DNA from: Brevibacterium atlanticum
Lineage (GTDB): Bacteria; Actinomycetota; Actinomycetes; Actinomycetales; Brevibacteriaceae
DNA: 64,000 nucleotides
Direction of reading: 5' to 3'
Assembly (NCBI RefSeq): GCF_011617245.1
Contig: NZ_CP050152.1
Location: 868,001-932,000 of the forward strand
The number at the start of each line of letters is the position of its first letter. Position 1 is the first letter of the stretch. The notes under the pieces were generated by a model. It ran no database searches. It was not told the origin of the DNA and saw only the letters and a program-made list of their open reading frames with translations. Both the position numbers and the translations under genes were made by a program. Positions 19,093-28,507 of the stretch are shown piece by piece.

Positions 19093-20226
19093 TCAGCGAC
19101 CGAAGAGCTTCGAGAACAGCCCCTTCTTCTTCGGCTTGTCCTCCTGCGCAGGCTTCTCCTCGGCGGGTGTGCCTGACTGCTCGGCATCGTGCGAGGGGGG
19201 CTGGGCTTCGGCCGCCGCTACTTCCTGCGCGTCGGAATCGCCTACGGCAGACCTCGTCGACTCGGTGGCGTCGGTCGTCGGCTCTGCTGCCGAATCGGTC
19301 TCGGACGCGGCAGGAGCATTCGTGGACGCCGCAGGAGCACTCCCGGATGCGGCCGCGGCCGCTGGGCGTGACGCCTCGTCGGGGGTTGAGCTCGCGGCTG
19401 GAGCGGTCTCTGCGGGAGCCACAGCCGGCTCTGCCGGTGCCGGTGCGGCAGCCGCCGAACCGGCACGGTCCGGTGTCTCCTGCGGGGCAGCCTCGGCGGG
19501 GATACCTGACGATGCTGCGGCGAACTGTTCGGCTGCCTCGCCCTCAAGAGGCGTGTTCATATCGCAATTGGAGATGCGGCGCTCATCGTCGAAGGACAGG
19601 TCCGCCGATCCGTCGGCGAAGAGCATCCGCAACCCGCCGTCGGGAAGCTCCCGCACCGGGATTCCGCGCTTGGCCACATAGGACTCGATGGCCGCACGGT
19701 GATCGCTCACCGTCGTCTGTGTCAGGCCCTGCATGAGGGCACGCACCGAAACCTTGACCTGGGGGTGCGGCAGGGCGATTTCGGGAGCGTCGACGAGAAG
19801 CCATACCGTCGTGCCGGCGCCTGCCACGGCCGGATAGTGGGCCCACTTGTCGGTGGCCTCCTTCGCCGCCAGGGTCAGGCGCAGCGCCAACTCCTCGTCG
19901 AGGTCGAGCTCGGCGGTCGTGAGCTCAGGGACCTCCTCGGCGGCACCGAACTTACGGACGTCGTGGGAGAGGCCGACCACGGCATCGGGGAAGTCGTTGA
20001 CATTCTCCCAGCCCCACAGCCAGGTCGTGTCCCGGCTCGACTCCGAACCGAGCAGGTGCGGGCGACCGCGCAGGACGACGTCACCGTCCGCGGTGAACGT
20101 CAGGTGCGGGTCCGCGGTGAAGTCGACTTCCCATTCGGCGTCGGCGATGAGCCCACCGAAGTGCGTCTGCACCTCCGTGGAGTAGAAGACGGCGCGGTTG
20201 ACCAGGTCCTGCAGAGTTGTGCTCAT
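19093..20226 (-). CDS. DUF6882-like protein with Ala/Pro-rich tail
   Basis: 377 residues starting at MSTTLQDL; the earlier in-frame ATG at 20286 lacks conserved sequence. The first 240 residues look globular, with a WLWGWENVNDFP motif typical of DUF6882-type proteins. They are followed by a long Ala/Pro/Ser/Glu-rich linker and a basic C-terminus ending KKKGLFSKLFGR, a short amphipathic tail that could bind membrane. It converges on the DoxX-like gene 25 bp away. The biochemical role is unknown. Confidence 0.55.
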   Translation of the reverse strand: MSTTLQDLVNRAVFYSTEVQTHFGGLIADAEWEVDFTADPHLTFTADGDVVLRGRPHLLGSESSRDTTWLWGWENVNDFPDAVVGLSHDVRKFGAAEEVPELTTAELDLDEELALRLTLAAKEATDKWAHYPAVAGAGTTVWLLVDAPEIALPHPQVKVSVRALMQGLTQTTVSDHRAAIESYVAKRGIPVRELPDGGLRMLFADGSADLSFDDERRISNCDMNTPLEGEAAEQFAAASSGIPAEAAPQETPDRAGSAAAAPAPAEPAVAPAETAPAASSTPDEASRPAAAAASGSAPAASTNAPAASETDSAAEPTTDATESTRSAVGDSDAQEVAAAEAQPPSHDAEQSGTPAEEKPAQEDKPKKKGLFSKLFGR

Positions 20227-20539
20227 GGTCTCAAGCCTAGGCGGGTGCGCGCGAGAATCGAGGAGGCACGCGGTGAGACGGGGCACGTCGATCGTATGAC
20301 GGGCGAGGCGGGGCCGGACGGGGCGCGTCGGCCGTCGGCCGGGGGCGACGGTGAGGCGGGCGAGGCCGGACCGTGTGAGTGCCGTGACCGGGCCGTGAAA
20401 AGGGCTGTGTCAGTGCCGTGTGGTGGAGTGGAACGATCGGAGGTCTTTCAAAGCAAGGAGAACACATGTAGAGTTGCCTGTTGCGCTTTGCGCCTCTCAC
20501 GACTCCATCATCAGTCACTCATCACACAGGACTCACATC
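20227..20539 (+). other. Upstream region of ABC exporter operon
   Basis: 313 bp without a gene. The GC-rich first half has no clear signal. Near the end an AAGGAG followed by ATG-TAG (20466) makes a start-stop pair rather than a gene. TGTAGAGT next to it could instead be a -10 element with TTTCAA upstream as a weak -35. Confidence 0.3.
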
Positions 20540-22273
20540 GTGGCCCTACTCCGCCTGTCCCTGAAATACGCCAAAGCCTACTGGCCGTTCATCGTCCTCG
20601 TCGTCATCCTGCAGCTGGCCTCGACGATCGCGGCCCTCTACCTGCCGAGCCTCAACGCCCGAATCATCGACGAAGGCGTCGCCGAGGGCGATACCGACTT
20701 CATCTGGTCGACGGGAATGCGGATGCTGCTCGTCTGCTTCGTCCAGGTCATCACCGCCATCACCGCGATCTACTTCGGTGCCAAGACCGGCATGGGAGTC
20801 GGGCGCGACCTCCGCCGAGCCGTCTACCGCCAGGTCGACGACCTGTCGATGCTCGAGGTCGGACAGTTCGGCTCCGCCACCCTCATCACGCGCAACACCA
20901 ACGACGTGCAGCAAGTGCAGATGCTCGTGCTCATGACTCTGAACTTCATGGTCTCGACGCCGATCATGTGCATCGGCGGGATCATCATGGCCCTGCGCGA
21001 AGACGTCGGCCTGTCCTGGCTCGTGTGGGTCTCCGTGCCTGTCCTCTTCGTCGTCGTCGCCATCCTCGTCTACCTCCTCATGCCGCTCTTCCGGCGCATG
21101 CAGTCCCAGGTCGACGACATCAACGGCGTCCTCCGCGAACAGATCACCGGCATCCGCGTCATCCGCGCCTTCGTCCGCGAGCCCTTCGAAACCGACCGCT
21201 ACGCCGACGCCAACCGTGCCCTGACCGAGACCTCGGTCAAGGTCGGCAACCTCTTCGTCCTCATGTTCCCCGCGATCATGATGATCCTCCACCTCGCGAC
21301 CGCGGCCGTGCTGTGGTTCGGCGGTCACCGTGTCGACGCCGGACAGATGGAGGTCGGCTCCCTGACGGCGTTCCTGCAGTACCTTCTGCAGATCCTCGTG
21401 GCCGTGATGATGGGCGTGTTCATGATGATGATGATTCCGCGCGCCGTCGTGTGCGCCGAGCGCATCGCAGAGATCCTCGACGCCCGTTCGACCATGACCA
21501 TTCCCACCGGGGTCGACGCGCTTCCGCGTGGTGGTGAACTCGAGTTCCGCAATGTCACCTTCGGCTACCCCGGCGCCGAGGTGCCCGTCCTCGAAGGACT
21601 GAACTTCACCGCCCGTCCGGGGACGACGACCGCGATCATCGGTTCCACCGGAGCCGGCAAATCGACGATCGTCAACCTCATCCCCAGACTCATCGACCCG
21701 CAGGACGGTCAGGTACTCATCGACGGCATCCCCGTCACCGAGTTCAACCGTCGGCAGCTCTCGCAGCTGATCGGGCTGGTCCCGCAGAAGCCCTATCTGT
21801 TCTCCGGCACGATCGCCTCCAATCTGCGCTTCGGCAATGAGGAGGCCACCGAGGCGGAGCTGTGGGAGGCTCTGCGCATCGCCCAGGCCGATGACTTCGT
21901 CGCGGAGAAAGAGCACCAGCTCGACGAGCGAGTCGCTCAAGGAGGGACGAACTACTCGGGCGGGCAGCGACAGCGACTGTGCATCGCCAGGGCGCTGACC
22001 GTGAGACCGCAGATCTACGTCTTCGACGATTCGTTCTCGGCCCTCGACGTCGCCACCGACTCACGGCTGCGCGCAGCCCTCGACGATTCCACCGGTGACG
22101 CCACCGTCATCGTCGTGGCCCAGCGCGTTTCGACGATCCGCAGCGCCGATCAGATCATCGTCCTCGAAGCCGGGAAGATCGTCGGGCGCGGCACTCACGA
22201 GGAACTCGCTGAGACCAACCCGACGTATCGGGAGATCATCGAGTCCCAGCTGACGACGGAAGAGGTGAACTGA
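20540..22273 (+). CDS. ABC exporter subunit 1 (degenerate NBD) of a heterodimeric transporter
   Basis: 577 residues from GTG 20540 (AGGA just upstream); the longer frame to 20420 lacks a good start. Six transmembrane helices (about 15-300) are followed by an ABC ATPase domain with Walker A STGAGKST and signature YSGGQRQR. The residue after the Walker B Asp is Asp rather than Glu (VFDDSFSALD), and the switch His is Gln (VVAQRVST), so its own ATP site is catalytically degenerate. Together with the next gene it fits heterodimeric multidrug or lipid exporters (BmrCD/LmrCD/TM287-288 type). The substrate is unknown. The two genes are separated by 1 bp. Confidence 0.88.
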   Translation: MALLRLSLKYAKAYWPFIVLVVILQLASTIAALYLPSLNARIIDEGVAEGDTDFIWSTGMRMLLVCFVQVITAITAIYFGAKTGMGVGRDLRRAVYRQVDDLSMLEVGQFGSATLITRNTNDVQQVQMLVLMTLNFMVSTPIMCIGGIIMALREDVGLSWLVWVSVPVLFVVVAILVYLLMPLFRRMQSQVDDINGVLREQITGIRVIRAFVREPFETDRYADANRALTETSVKVGNLFVLMFPAIMMILHLATAAVLWFGGHRVDAGQMEVGSLTAFLQYLLQILVAVMMGVFMMMMIPRAVVCAERIAEILDARSTMTIPTGVDALPRGGELEFRNVTFGYPGAEVPVLEGLNFTARPGTTTAIIGSTGAGKSTIVNLIPRLIDPQDGQVLIDGIPVTEFNRRQLSQLIGLVPQKPYLFSGTIASNLRFGNEEATEAELWEALRIAQADDFVAEKEHQLDERVAQGGTNYSGGQRQRLCIARALTVRPQIYVFDDSFSALDVATDSRLRAALDDSTGDATVIVVAQRVSTIRSADQIIVLEAGKIVGRGTHEELAETNPTYREIIESQLTTEEVN

Positions 22274-22274
22274 C

Positions 22275-24446
22275 ATGGCGAACGACACTTCGACCGATGC
22301 CGTCGTGACAGCCGACGACGAATACATCCCCAGCGGAGACGATCTCGAAGCCGCCGGCGGCACGCCACCGCGCAAGGCCAAGCACTTCTGGCCGTCGGTG
22401 AAGCGGCTGTTCGGACTCATGTCCCGCGAGAAGCTGGGACTGTTCAACGTCGTCGCCCTCGTCGTCGGCTCCGTGGTCCTCACCGTCATCGCCCCGAAGG
22501 TCCTCGGCAAAGCCATGGACGTCGTGTACTCCGGAGTCATCGGCGCCCAGCTGCCGGCCGGGGCGAACATCGACGACATCATCGCCGGTGCTCGCGCGCA
22601 GGGACGTGACGACTTCGCCGATATGCTCGCCACCGCCGACGTGGTGCCCGGACAGGGCATCGACTTCACCGCGCTCGGGCAGATCATCATCATCGTCCTC
22701 CTCATGTACCTCGTGGCCTCGATGCTCATGTGGGCGCAGGGCTACATCCTCAACGCCCTGGTCATGCGCGTGGTCTACCGACTGCGTGAGGACATCGAAC
22801 GCAAGATCAACCGCCTGCCGCTGCGCTACTTCGACACTCGGCAGCGCGGCGACGTGATGTCGCGGGTGACCAACGACGTCGACAACATCCAGCAGGCTCT
22901 GCAGCAGGCGTTCTCGCAGTTGGTGCAGTCGGCGCTGACGATCATCGGCATCGGCGTGATGATGTTCATCGTGTCCTGGCAGCTCGCGCTGCTGGCGCTC
23001 ATCGCCCTGCCGCTGTCGGCGATCATCGCCGGAGTCATCGGCACCCGGTCGCAGAAGCTGTTCAAGGCCCAGTGGAAGCACACGGGAGAGGTCAACGGCC
23101 ATGTCGAAGAGTCCTTCTCCGGCCTCGACATCGTCCGCGCCTTCGGCCGCGGCGAAGTGATGCTCGAGGAGTTCGACCGCCGCAATGAATCGCTATATAA
23201 AGCCTCGGCGGGGGCGCAGTTCGTCTCCGGCATGATCATGCCCTCGATGCAGTTCGTGTCATACCTGAGCTACGTCCTCATCGCCGTCGCCGGCGGCCTC
23301 AAGGTCGCCACGGGGCAGATGACGCTCGGCGATGCCACCGCGTTCATCCAGTACTCACGTGAGTTCTCCCAGCCGATCTCCGAGATGGCCGGAGTCGCCA
23401 ACATGCTCCAGTCCGGCGTCGCCTCGGCCGAGCGGACCTTCGAACTGCTCGATGCCGACGAGGAGGACCCCGACGAGGTGCAGCGGGAGCTGCCGCCCCG
23501 CACTCCAGGAAAGGTCGAATTCTCCGAGGTCAGCTTCCGCTACACCCCGGAGACGCCACTCATCGAGAAGGTGTCCTTCACCGCCGAACCCGGCCACACA
23601 GTGGCGATCGTCGGACCGACCGGCGCCGGCAAGACCACCCTGGTCAACCTCGTCATGCGCTTCTACGAGATCACGGGCGGCGCGATCTTCCTCGACGGCA
23701 TCGACACCCGCGACCTCAGCCGCGCCGACCTGCGCTCTCACGTGGGCATGGTGCTCCAGGATGCGTGGCTGTTCGAAGGCACGATCGCCGACAACATCCG
23801 CTACGGCAGGCTGGCCGCCACCGATGAGGAGGTCGCCGCCGCCGCGAAGGCGACGATGGTCGACCGGTTCGTCAGGCAGCTGCCCGACGGCTATGACACC
23901 GTCATCGACTCCGACGGAGGCAGCGTCTCGGCCGGCGAACGTCAGCTGATCACCATCGCGAGGGCATTCCTCGCGGATCCCTCCCTGCTCATCCTCGACG
24001 AGGCGACATCCTCGGTCGACACCCGCACCGAGGTGCTCGTGCAGCAGGCGATGGCTGCCCTGCGCACGGATCGGACGTCCTTCGTCATCGCCCACCGGCT
24101 GTCGACGATCCGCGACGCCGACACCATCCTCGTGATGGAGGACGGTGCCATCGTCGAACACGGCAGCCATGAGGATCTGCTCGCCGCCGAGGGAGCCTAC
24201 CATCGGCTGTACATGTCGCAGTTTCGCGGAGAGGACGCCGAGGAGCAGTTCACCGCCGAGGTGCTGGCCGAGACCGAGGCCGGCGCCGTGACCGAGGACG
24301 CCGGAACCACCGATGGTGACACCGGCGAGGACGGTCCGACCGATGGAGGCTCTGACGGAGCGGATGCATTCGATGGAACGCCGGCAGGACAGGCGGACAG
24401 GTCCTCGGGAGGATCATCGAACGACGATCCGACGCGGCCGGCATAG
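22275..24446 (+). CDS. ABC exporter subunit 2 (catalytic NBD) of a heterodimeric transporter
   Basis: 723 residues, longer than usual. A 45-residue polar N-terminus and a roughly 40-residue insert between helices 1 and 2 (about 92-132) precede the rest of the transmembrane domain. The ATPase domain has Walker A PTGAGKTT, canonical Walker B LLILDEATSSVD with catalytic Glu, and the switch His in VIAHRLST. The signature is SVSAGERQ instead of LSGGQ. That is the complement of subunit 1: the canonical site pairs this Walker B with the intact signature of subunit 1. An acidic Gly/Asp/Thr-rich C-terminal tail of about 80 residues is unusual. Confidence 0.9.
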   Translation: MANDTSTDAVVTADDEYIPSGDDLEAAGGTPPRKAKHFWPSVKRLFGLMSREKLGLFNVVALVVGSVVLTVIAPKVLGKAMDVVYSGVIGAQLPAGANIDDIIAGARAQGRDDFADMLATADVVPGQGIDFTALGQIIIIVLLMYLVASMLMWAQGYILNALVMRVVYRLREDIERKINRLPLRYFDTRQRGDVMSRVTNDVDNIQQALQQAFSQLVQSALTIIGIGVMMFIVSWQLALLALIALPLSAIIAGVIGTRSQKLFKAQWKHTGEVNGHVEESFSGLDIVRAFGRGEVMLEEFDRRNESLYKASAGAQFVSGMIMPSMQFVSYLSYVLIAVAGGLKVATGQMTLGDATAFIQYSREFSQPISEMAGVANMLQSGVASAERTFELLDADEEDPDEVQRELPPRTPGKVEFSEVSFRYTPETPLIEKVSFTAEPGHTVAIVGPTGAGKTTLVNLVMRFYEITGGAIFLDGIDTRDLSRADLRSHVGMVLQDAWLFEGTIADNIRYGRLAATDEEVAAAAKATMVDRFVRQLPDGYDTVIDSDGGSVSAGERQLITIARAFLADPSLLILDEATSSVDTRTEVLVQQAMAALRTDRTSFVIAHRLSTIRDADTILVMEDGAIVEHGSHEDLLAAEGAYHRLYMSQFRGEDAEEQFTAEVLAETEAGAVTEDAGTTDGDTGEDGPTDGGSDGADAFDGTPAGQADRSSGGSSNDDPTRPA

Positions 24447-24468
24447 TCGTCGCAGGCCGACATCTCCA

Positions 24469-24504
24469 CCGCGGGTCCCCGAGCACAGGCTCGGGGACCC
24501 GCGG
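24469..24504. terminator. GC-rich hairpin after ABC exporter operon
   Basis: CCGCGGGTCCCCGAG (24469-24483) pairs perfectly with CTCGGGGACCCGCGG (24490-24504) over a 6-nt loop, 22 bp after the stop codon. There is no T run. Confidence 0.65.
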
Positions 24505-24843
24505 CATATTCACTCCCGAAAACGCGCCTCAAGCAGAAATCGCGGATAACACTTTTTCAGCCGAGAATGCCGAAATCAAAGGATCTGTCATACAGTCCGG
24601 GCCGCGCGACGAGACAGCTCGGACACACGGTTGTGCTGGTCAGAGGCCAATCATCCGAATCACCTGAAAGGCCCACGAAGCCCGTCCGCCATGAAATGTT
24701 GCGATGCGATATACATTCGACAATGCGCGGATATCACTTCTGTCATGACCTAAATGACCAAAAGTCGTGCCGCCCCGATCGTCTGCGTAGGGTCCTTGCC
24801 ACAACTGAAAACGGACACCGGCCAGTACTCTGGAAGGAACATC
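24505..24843. other. AT-richer intergenic region before surface-protein gene
   Basis: About 340 bp with visibly lower GC than its surroundings and no convincing gene; in-frame extension of the downstream gene to 24754 lacks coding character. It ends in a GGAAGG ribosome-binding site 7 bp before ATG 24844. It presumably carries the surface-protein promoter. I cannot identify hexamers with confidence. Confidence 0.4.
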
Positions 24844-26538
24844 ATGAAACGGTTGGCAATGGCGGCAACGTTCGCTCTCGCACTCTCCATCGGAGGGTGG
24901 AGTCAAGCGGCCGCACAGGCAGATGACAGCACGACACCGCAGGCAGCAGACGTCCAAGCCGCAGGCGATACCGGCAACGACGACACTGACGCGCCGGACC
25001 GCGAATCTCCGGCCCCTTCAGACCCCGCTGACGATGAAGACGCATCGGATTCGGATCAAGGCGAAGACAGCACCGACCCGGGAGAGGACGAGAACCCGAC
25101 GGAACCCGGTGACGGCGAAGAGCCGACCGATCCGGACGAGAACACCGACGAACCGACGGAGGACTCGACGCCGATCGAGGCCTCGTTCTCTCTCGATGAG
25201 AAGGAGATGACCGTCGACGAGGCGGCCAAGGCGATTCCGTACACCATCACCGGTCTCAAGGCCGGGGACACCGTGACCGCGGAGCCCGGCGAGGGCGGTG
25301 CACACACCGTCGACAGCGACGGAACGTTCAAGGGAGAGCTGCGCGGCAACACCGAACTGAAGGAAGGCGCCACACTCGACGTCACCGTGACCGTCGCCCG
25401 CGAAGGTGAGGAGTCGAAGACCTTCACCGGCAGTGTGAAGATCACCGCCGACGATGACGAGGACGCCGCGCTGAGTGTTTCGCCGAGGTCCTCCGACATC
25501 GACGATTTCCTCTTTGACGGTGTGGGCATGACCATGTCGAACTGTGAGCCCGGACAGGATGTGAAGTTCGAGATCCACGCCGCCGACGACCCCGACCAGT
25601 TTGTCTGGGAGGACACACAGAAGGCCGATGAGGGCGGCACATCCTCCAAGACCTTCCTTCCGGGAACCGGGGGCGACGCGTGGGTCGGTGACTACGTCGC
25701 CACGGCCACCTGCGGTGACCAGAGTGCCGACGCGCCCTTCTCCGTGACCGAGGACGGTGACGGTTCCGACGCTGATCTCAGCGTCACTCCGAAGAGTCAG
25801 GCGCTGAGCGACTTCCTCAAGAACGGTGTCAACATCACCCTGGTCAACTGCCACGTCGATTCCGATGTGACGTTCCGGGTGAGCACCAAACGCGATCCCG
25901 ACACCGAGGTCTGGAAAGAGACTCAGAAGGCCGGAGAAGACGCGGCCGGATCCGTGCAGTTCACTCCGGAAGAAGGCGGAGCCGGCTGGGCCGACGAATT
26001 CCTCGTCATGGCCTCCTGCGGTGACAAGAGCGCAGAGACGACCTTCACCGTGACTGATGACGGCAGCGTCGTCGATCCGAAGCTCTCGGTTGATCCGGAG
26101 AAGCTGCCCGGTGAGGACTTCATCAACCGGGACAAGGGCGTGAACCTCACCGTGACCGAGTGCGAACCGGGTGCCGATGTGAACTTCCAGGTCTGGGGCC
26201 ACGACCCCAGCGAGAAGCTCTACGACCAGACGGCCGAAGCCAACGACAACGGCGCCGCGGCTGTCCAGGTCTACGGGCTCGACAGTGACCCCGGTGCCTA
26301 CGTCGGCACGTACAGAGTGACCGCGGTCTGCATGGACCACGGCATGAACGGGAAGTTCGTCGTCACCGGCGAGGGATCCGGAGGCTCGGGCGGCGGCTCG
26401 GACGAATCCGGCAATGCCGGCGATACCGGGTCGATGCCGCGCACCGGTGCCGAACTCACCGGACTGACCGCGGGGGCCCTGCTCATCCTCGGCGGTGCCG
26501 GGGCAATCGCCCTGGCACGTCGGAAGAACAGGAGCTGA
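24844..26538 (+). CDS. Cell-wall-anchored surface protein with three Ig-like repeats
   Basis: 564 residues. A signal peptide (about 1-28, AAAQA cleavage region) leads into an extremely acidic Asp/Glu/Pro/Thr-rich stalk (about 30-115) and one domain without Cys (about 118-205). Three related repeats of about 102 residues follow (starting near 210, 312 and 414), each with a conserved Cys pair, an NC or EC segment and a GxYxxTAxC-like end. The C-terminus has a sorting-signal layout: MPRTG (531-535), a hydrophobic helix and the tail RRKNRS. Met replaces the usual Leu of LPXTG. Sortase anchoring to peptidoglycan is inferred; the ligand is unknown. Confidence 0.75.
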   Translation: MKRLAMAATFALALSIGGWSQAAAQADDSTTPQAADVQAAGDTGNDDTDAPDRESPAPSDPADDEDASDSDQGEDSTDPGEDENPTEPGDGEEPTDPDENTDEPTEDSTPIEASFSLDEKEMTVDEAAKAIPYTITGLKAGDTVTAEPGEGGAHTVDSDGTFKGELRGNTELKEGATLDVTVTVAREGEESKTFTGSVKITADDDEDAALSVSPRSSDIDDFLFDGVGMTMSNCEPGQDVKFEIHAADDPDQFVWEDTQKADEGGTSSKTFLPGTGGDAWVGDYVATATCGDQSADAPFSVTEDGDGSDADLSVTPKSQALSDFLKNGVNITLVNCHVDSDVTFRVSTKRDPDTEVWKETQKAGEDAAGSVQFTPEEGGAGWADEFLVMASCGDKSAETTFTVTDDGSVVDPKLSVDPEKLPGEDFINRDKGVNLTVTECEPGADVNFQVWGHDPSEKLYDQTAEANDNGAAAVQVYGLDSDPGAYVGTYRVTAVCMDHGMNGKFVVTGEGSGGSGGGSDESGNAGDTGSMPRTGAELTGLTAGALLILGGAGAIALARRKNRS

Positions 26539-26616
26539 ACGCAGCCGGTGCCCCGTCGGGTCGGTGAAGTCTCCCGGCCCGACGGCGTGAACCGGTTCCG
26601 TCGGACAGCGATCGGC

Positions 26617-26647
26617 CCCGACATTCGACTCATCGTCGAGTGTCGGG
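26617..26647. terminator. Hairpin after surface-protein gene
   Basis: CCCGACATTCGAC (26617-26629) pairs with GTCGAGTGTCGGG (26635-26647) with one G-T wobble and a 5-nt loop, about 80 bp after the stop codon. Confidence 0.6.
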
Positions 26648-26801
26648 ACCGACCCGTGTTTACCCTGCACCGATGCCGAACGAGTTCGCGTGCACTCTGA
26701 GGTGAGTCACGTCGGAGGCTTGTTCGCTCGGCATACGCAGTTCTACCTTGGTCGTCATGGAAGCAAGGAAGCTTTCATAGCATCGACGAACAAGGAGCAG
26801 A

Positions 26802-27299
26802 ATGATGTCCAATCCCGGACAGCCTACGATCAAGCGCGGTGACAAGGGCACCGCGGTCCTGCGTGCACAGCGAGCCCTGCGGAGGACTCCCGACCTCAGC
26901 GTTGCGGTCGACGGTGACTTCGGCCCCGACACCGAAGCAGGGGTCACGCGGTTTCAAGAGAATGCCGGACTGAAAGTCGATGGAATCGTCGGAGACAAGA
27001 CGTGGGAGGAGCTGCCTGATGGCGGCCCGATGCCACTCCTGAAGAGCGGCGCGAAAGGTGACATCGTGCGTGATCTGCAAGAGGTCCTCATCGCCGGAGC
27101 CGACAGCGGCGATTGGCCGTCACCCGGTGAAGCCGACGGAGACTTCGGCGCCGACACCACGACAGCAGTCGAGGGCTTCCAGAAATGGGGAGAAGTCGAC
27201 GCTGACGGCATCGTCGGCGACAAGACCTGGGCCGTACCGCTGCACGCGACGAACAGTACCCTGGAGAGCGCCGTCGGTCTCGACTGGGTGGAAGACTGA
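26802..27299 (+). CDS. Protein with two peptidoglycan-binding (PG_binding_1-like) domains
   Basis: 165 residues made almost entirely of two tandem domains (about 8-70 and 78-150). Each has the family pattern: a start with G-D/AKG, a central DGDFG-DT segment and an end VDGIVGDKTW. No signal peptide, membrane helix or catalytic domain is visible, which is odd for a wall-binding protein. AAGGAG precedes ATGATG at 26802. It may be released by lysis or a non-classical route, or be a remnant of a larger hydrolase. Domain call is firm, role open. Confidence 0.75.
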   Translation: MMSNPGQPTIKRGDKGTAVLRAQRALRRTPDLSVAVDGDFGPDTEAGVTRFQENAGLKVDGIVGDKTWEELPDGGPMPLLKSGAKGDIVRDLQEVLIAGADSGDWPSPGEADGDFGADTTTAVEGFQKWGEVDADGIVGDKTWAVPLHATNSTLESAVGLDWVED

Positions 27300-27307
27300 C
27301 GACAGCT

Positions 27308-27348
27308 CAGGCCCCGAGTCTCGGATTCGTTCCGAGACTCGGGGCCTG
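27308..27348. terminator. Bidirectional terminator hairpin between convergent genes
   Basis: A 17-bp perfect stem (27308-27324 with 27332-27348) and a 7-nt loop, 8 bp after the peptidoglycan-binding gene and 57 bp before the end of purQ on the opposite strand. Confidence 0.75.
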
Positions 27349-27404
27349 ACGCGTGTTCAGCCCGTGCGGGCGCGAGGCAGTGTTCGTGCGTGAAGGGCAG
27401 GTGT

Positions 27405-28145
27405 TCAGCCCTTGGCGACGAGCGTGCGCACGGCTGAGGAGAAGAACCCCTGACCGTCGATGCCGCCGCCGTCCTCGGGGCCGAATCCGGCTTCGACGGC
27501 GTGCTCGGGGTGCGGCATGAGTCCGACGACATTGCCCGCTTCGTTCGTGATCCCGGCGATGTCGCGCAGCGAACCGTTCGGATTGCCGCCCTGGTAGCGG
27601 AAGACCACACGACCGGTGGACTCGAGTTCATCGAGCACCTCGTCGGTGGCGACGTACCCGCCCTCACCGTTCTTCAGCGGAATCCGGATCGTCTGACCCT
27701 GCTCGAAGTCGCCGGTCCAGGCGGTGTCCGCGTTCTCGACGAGGAGATCCTGGTCGCGGCAGATGAAGTGCTGGTGGTCGTTGCGGATGAGCGCACCGGG
27801 CAACAGATGGGATTCGCAGAGGATCTGGAAGCCGTTGCAGATTCCGAGCACCGGCATCCCGGCGTTCGCCGCGGCCACCACGAACTCCATGATCGGAGCG
27901 AAGCCGGCGATCGCGCCGCAGCGCAGATAGTCGCCGTACGAGAACCCGCCGGGCAGGATGATGGCGTCGACTCCGCCCAGTGTCGAATCCGCGTGCCACA
28001 GATTGACAGGGTTCGCTCCGGCGAGGCGCACCGCGCGGGCGGCATCACGGTCATCGAGCGTTCCCGGGAACGTGACGACACCGATCGACACTCCGGACTC
28101 AGCCCCCGCCTCGGCGATGGTGGGATCGGTGGCCACAGCGGTCAC
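27405..28145 (-). CDS. purQ: Phosphoribosylformylglycinamidine synthase glutaminase subunit
   Basis: 246 residues, a class I glutamine amidotransferase with the nucleophile Cys in GICNGFQ, the oxyanion strand [12 protein letters not shown] and the catalytic His-Glu in MPHPEHAVE. PurQ supplies ammonia to PurL in the fourth step of purine synthesis, with PurS as bridge. It overlaps purS by 4 nt (ATGA, 28142-28145). purL is not in the window. The N-terminal 18 residues before SGVSIGVV are a poorly conserved extension. Confidence 0.95.
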   Translation of the reverse strand: MTAVATDPTIAEAGAESGVSIGVVTFPGTLDDRDAARAVRLAGANPVNLWHADSTLGGVDAIILPGGFSYGDYLRCGAIAGFAPIMEFVVAAANAGMPVLGICNGFQILCESHLLPGALIRNDHQHFICRDQDLLVENADTAWTGDFEQGQTIRIPLKNGEGGYVATDEVLDELESTGRVVFRYQGGNPNGSLRDIAGITNEAGNVVGLMPHPEHAVEAGFGPEDGGGIDGQGFFSSAVRTLVAKG

Positions 28146-28399
28146 GATGCGTCCCCGACTGCGCGCACGGCGACGACGTTCTCGATGACGGGGTTCGACA
28201 GGAGCTTCTCGGCGGCTTCGCGCGCCTGGGCGAGGACTTCCTCGGTGGCTTCGCCTTCCACCTCGAGTTCGAACCGCTTGCCCTGACGGACCTCACCGAA
28301 TCCAGTGAAGCCGAGGCGAGTCAATCCGCCGGAGATCGCCTTGCCCTGTGGGTCAAGGATCTCGGGTTTGGGCATCACCTCAACGACGACACGTGCCAT
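28142..28399 (-). CDS. purS: Phosphoribosylformylglycinamidine synthase subunit PurS
   Basis: 85 residues from [19 protein letters not shown]. This start matches the usual PurS N-terminus and length (about 80-85), whereas the upstream ATG at 28453 would add 18 unrelated residues. It has the single small ferredoxin-like domain with the [10 protein letters not shown] core. PurS forms the complex with PurQ and PurL. First gene of a translationally coupled purS-purQ pair. Confidence 0.93.
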   Translation of the reverse strand: MARVVVEVMPKPEILDPQGKAISGGLTRLGFTGFGEVRQGKRFELEVEGEATEEVLAQAREAAEKLLSNPVIENVVAVRAVGDAS

Positions 28400-28507
28400 G
28401 CGTGTACTGCTCCTTTGTGAAAGTGTTCGGGAGTTCCTCCCGCGCTCGTCCAAAGTCTACCAAGCAGGTGGCGGCCCCCGGCCCCGCCGTCCGCTCGCCG
28501 GGATCGG

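Noticed and set aside
20466..20471. ATG-TAG start-stop pair after AAGGAG upstream of the ABC exporter
   Set aside because: It encodes only Met. TGTAGAGT is as likely to be a promoter -10 element. No evidence for minimal-ORF regulation.
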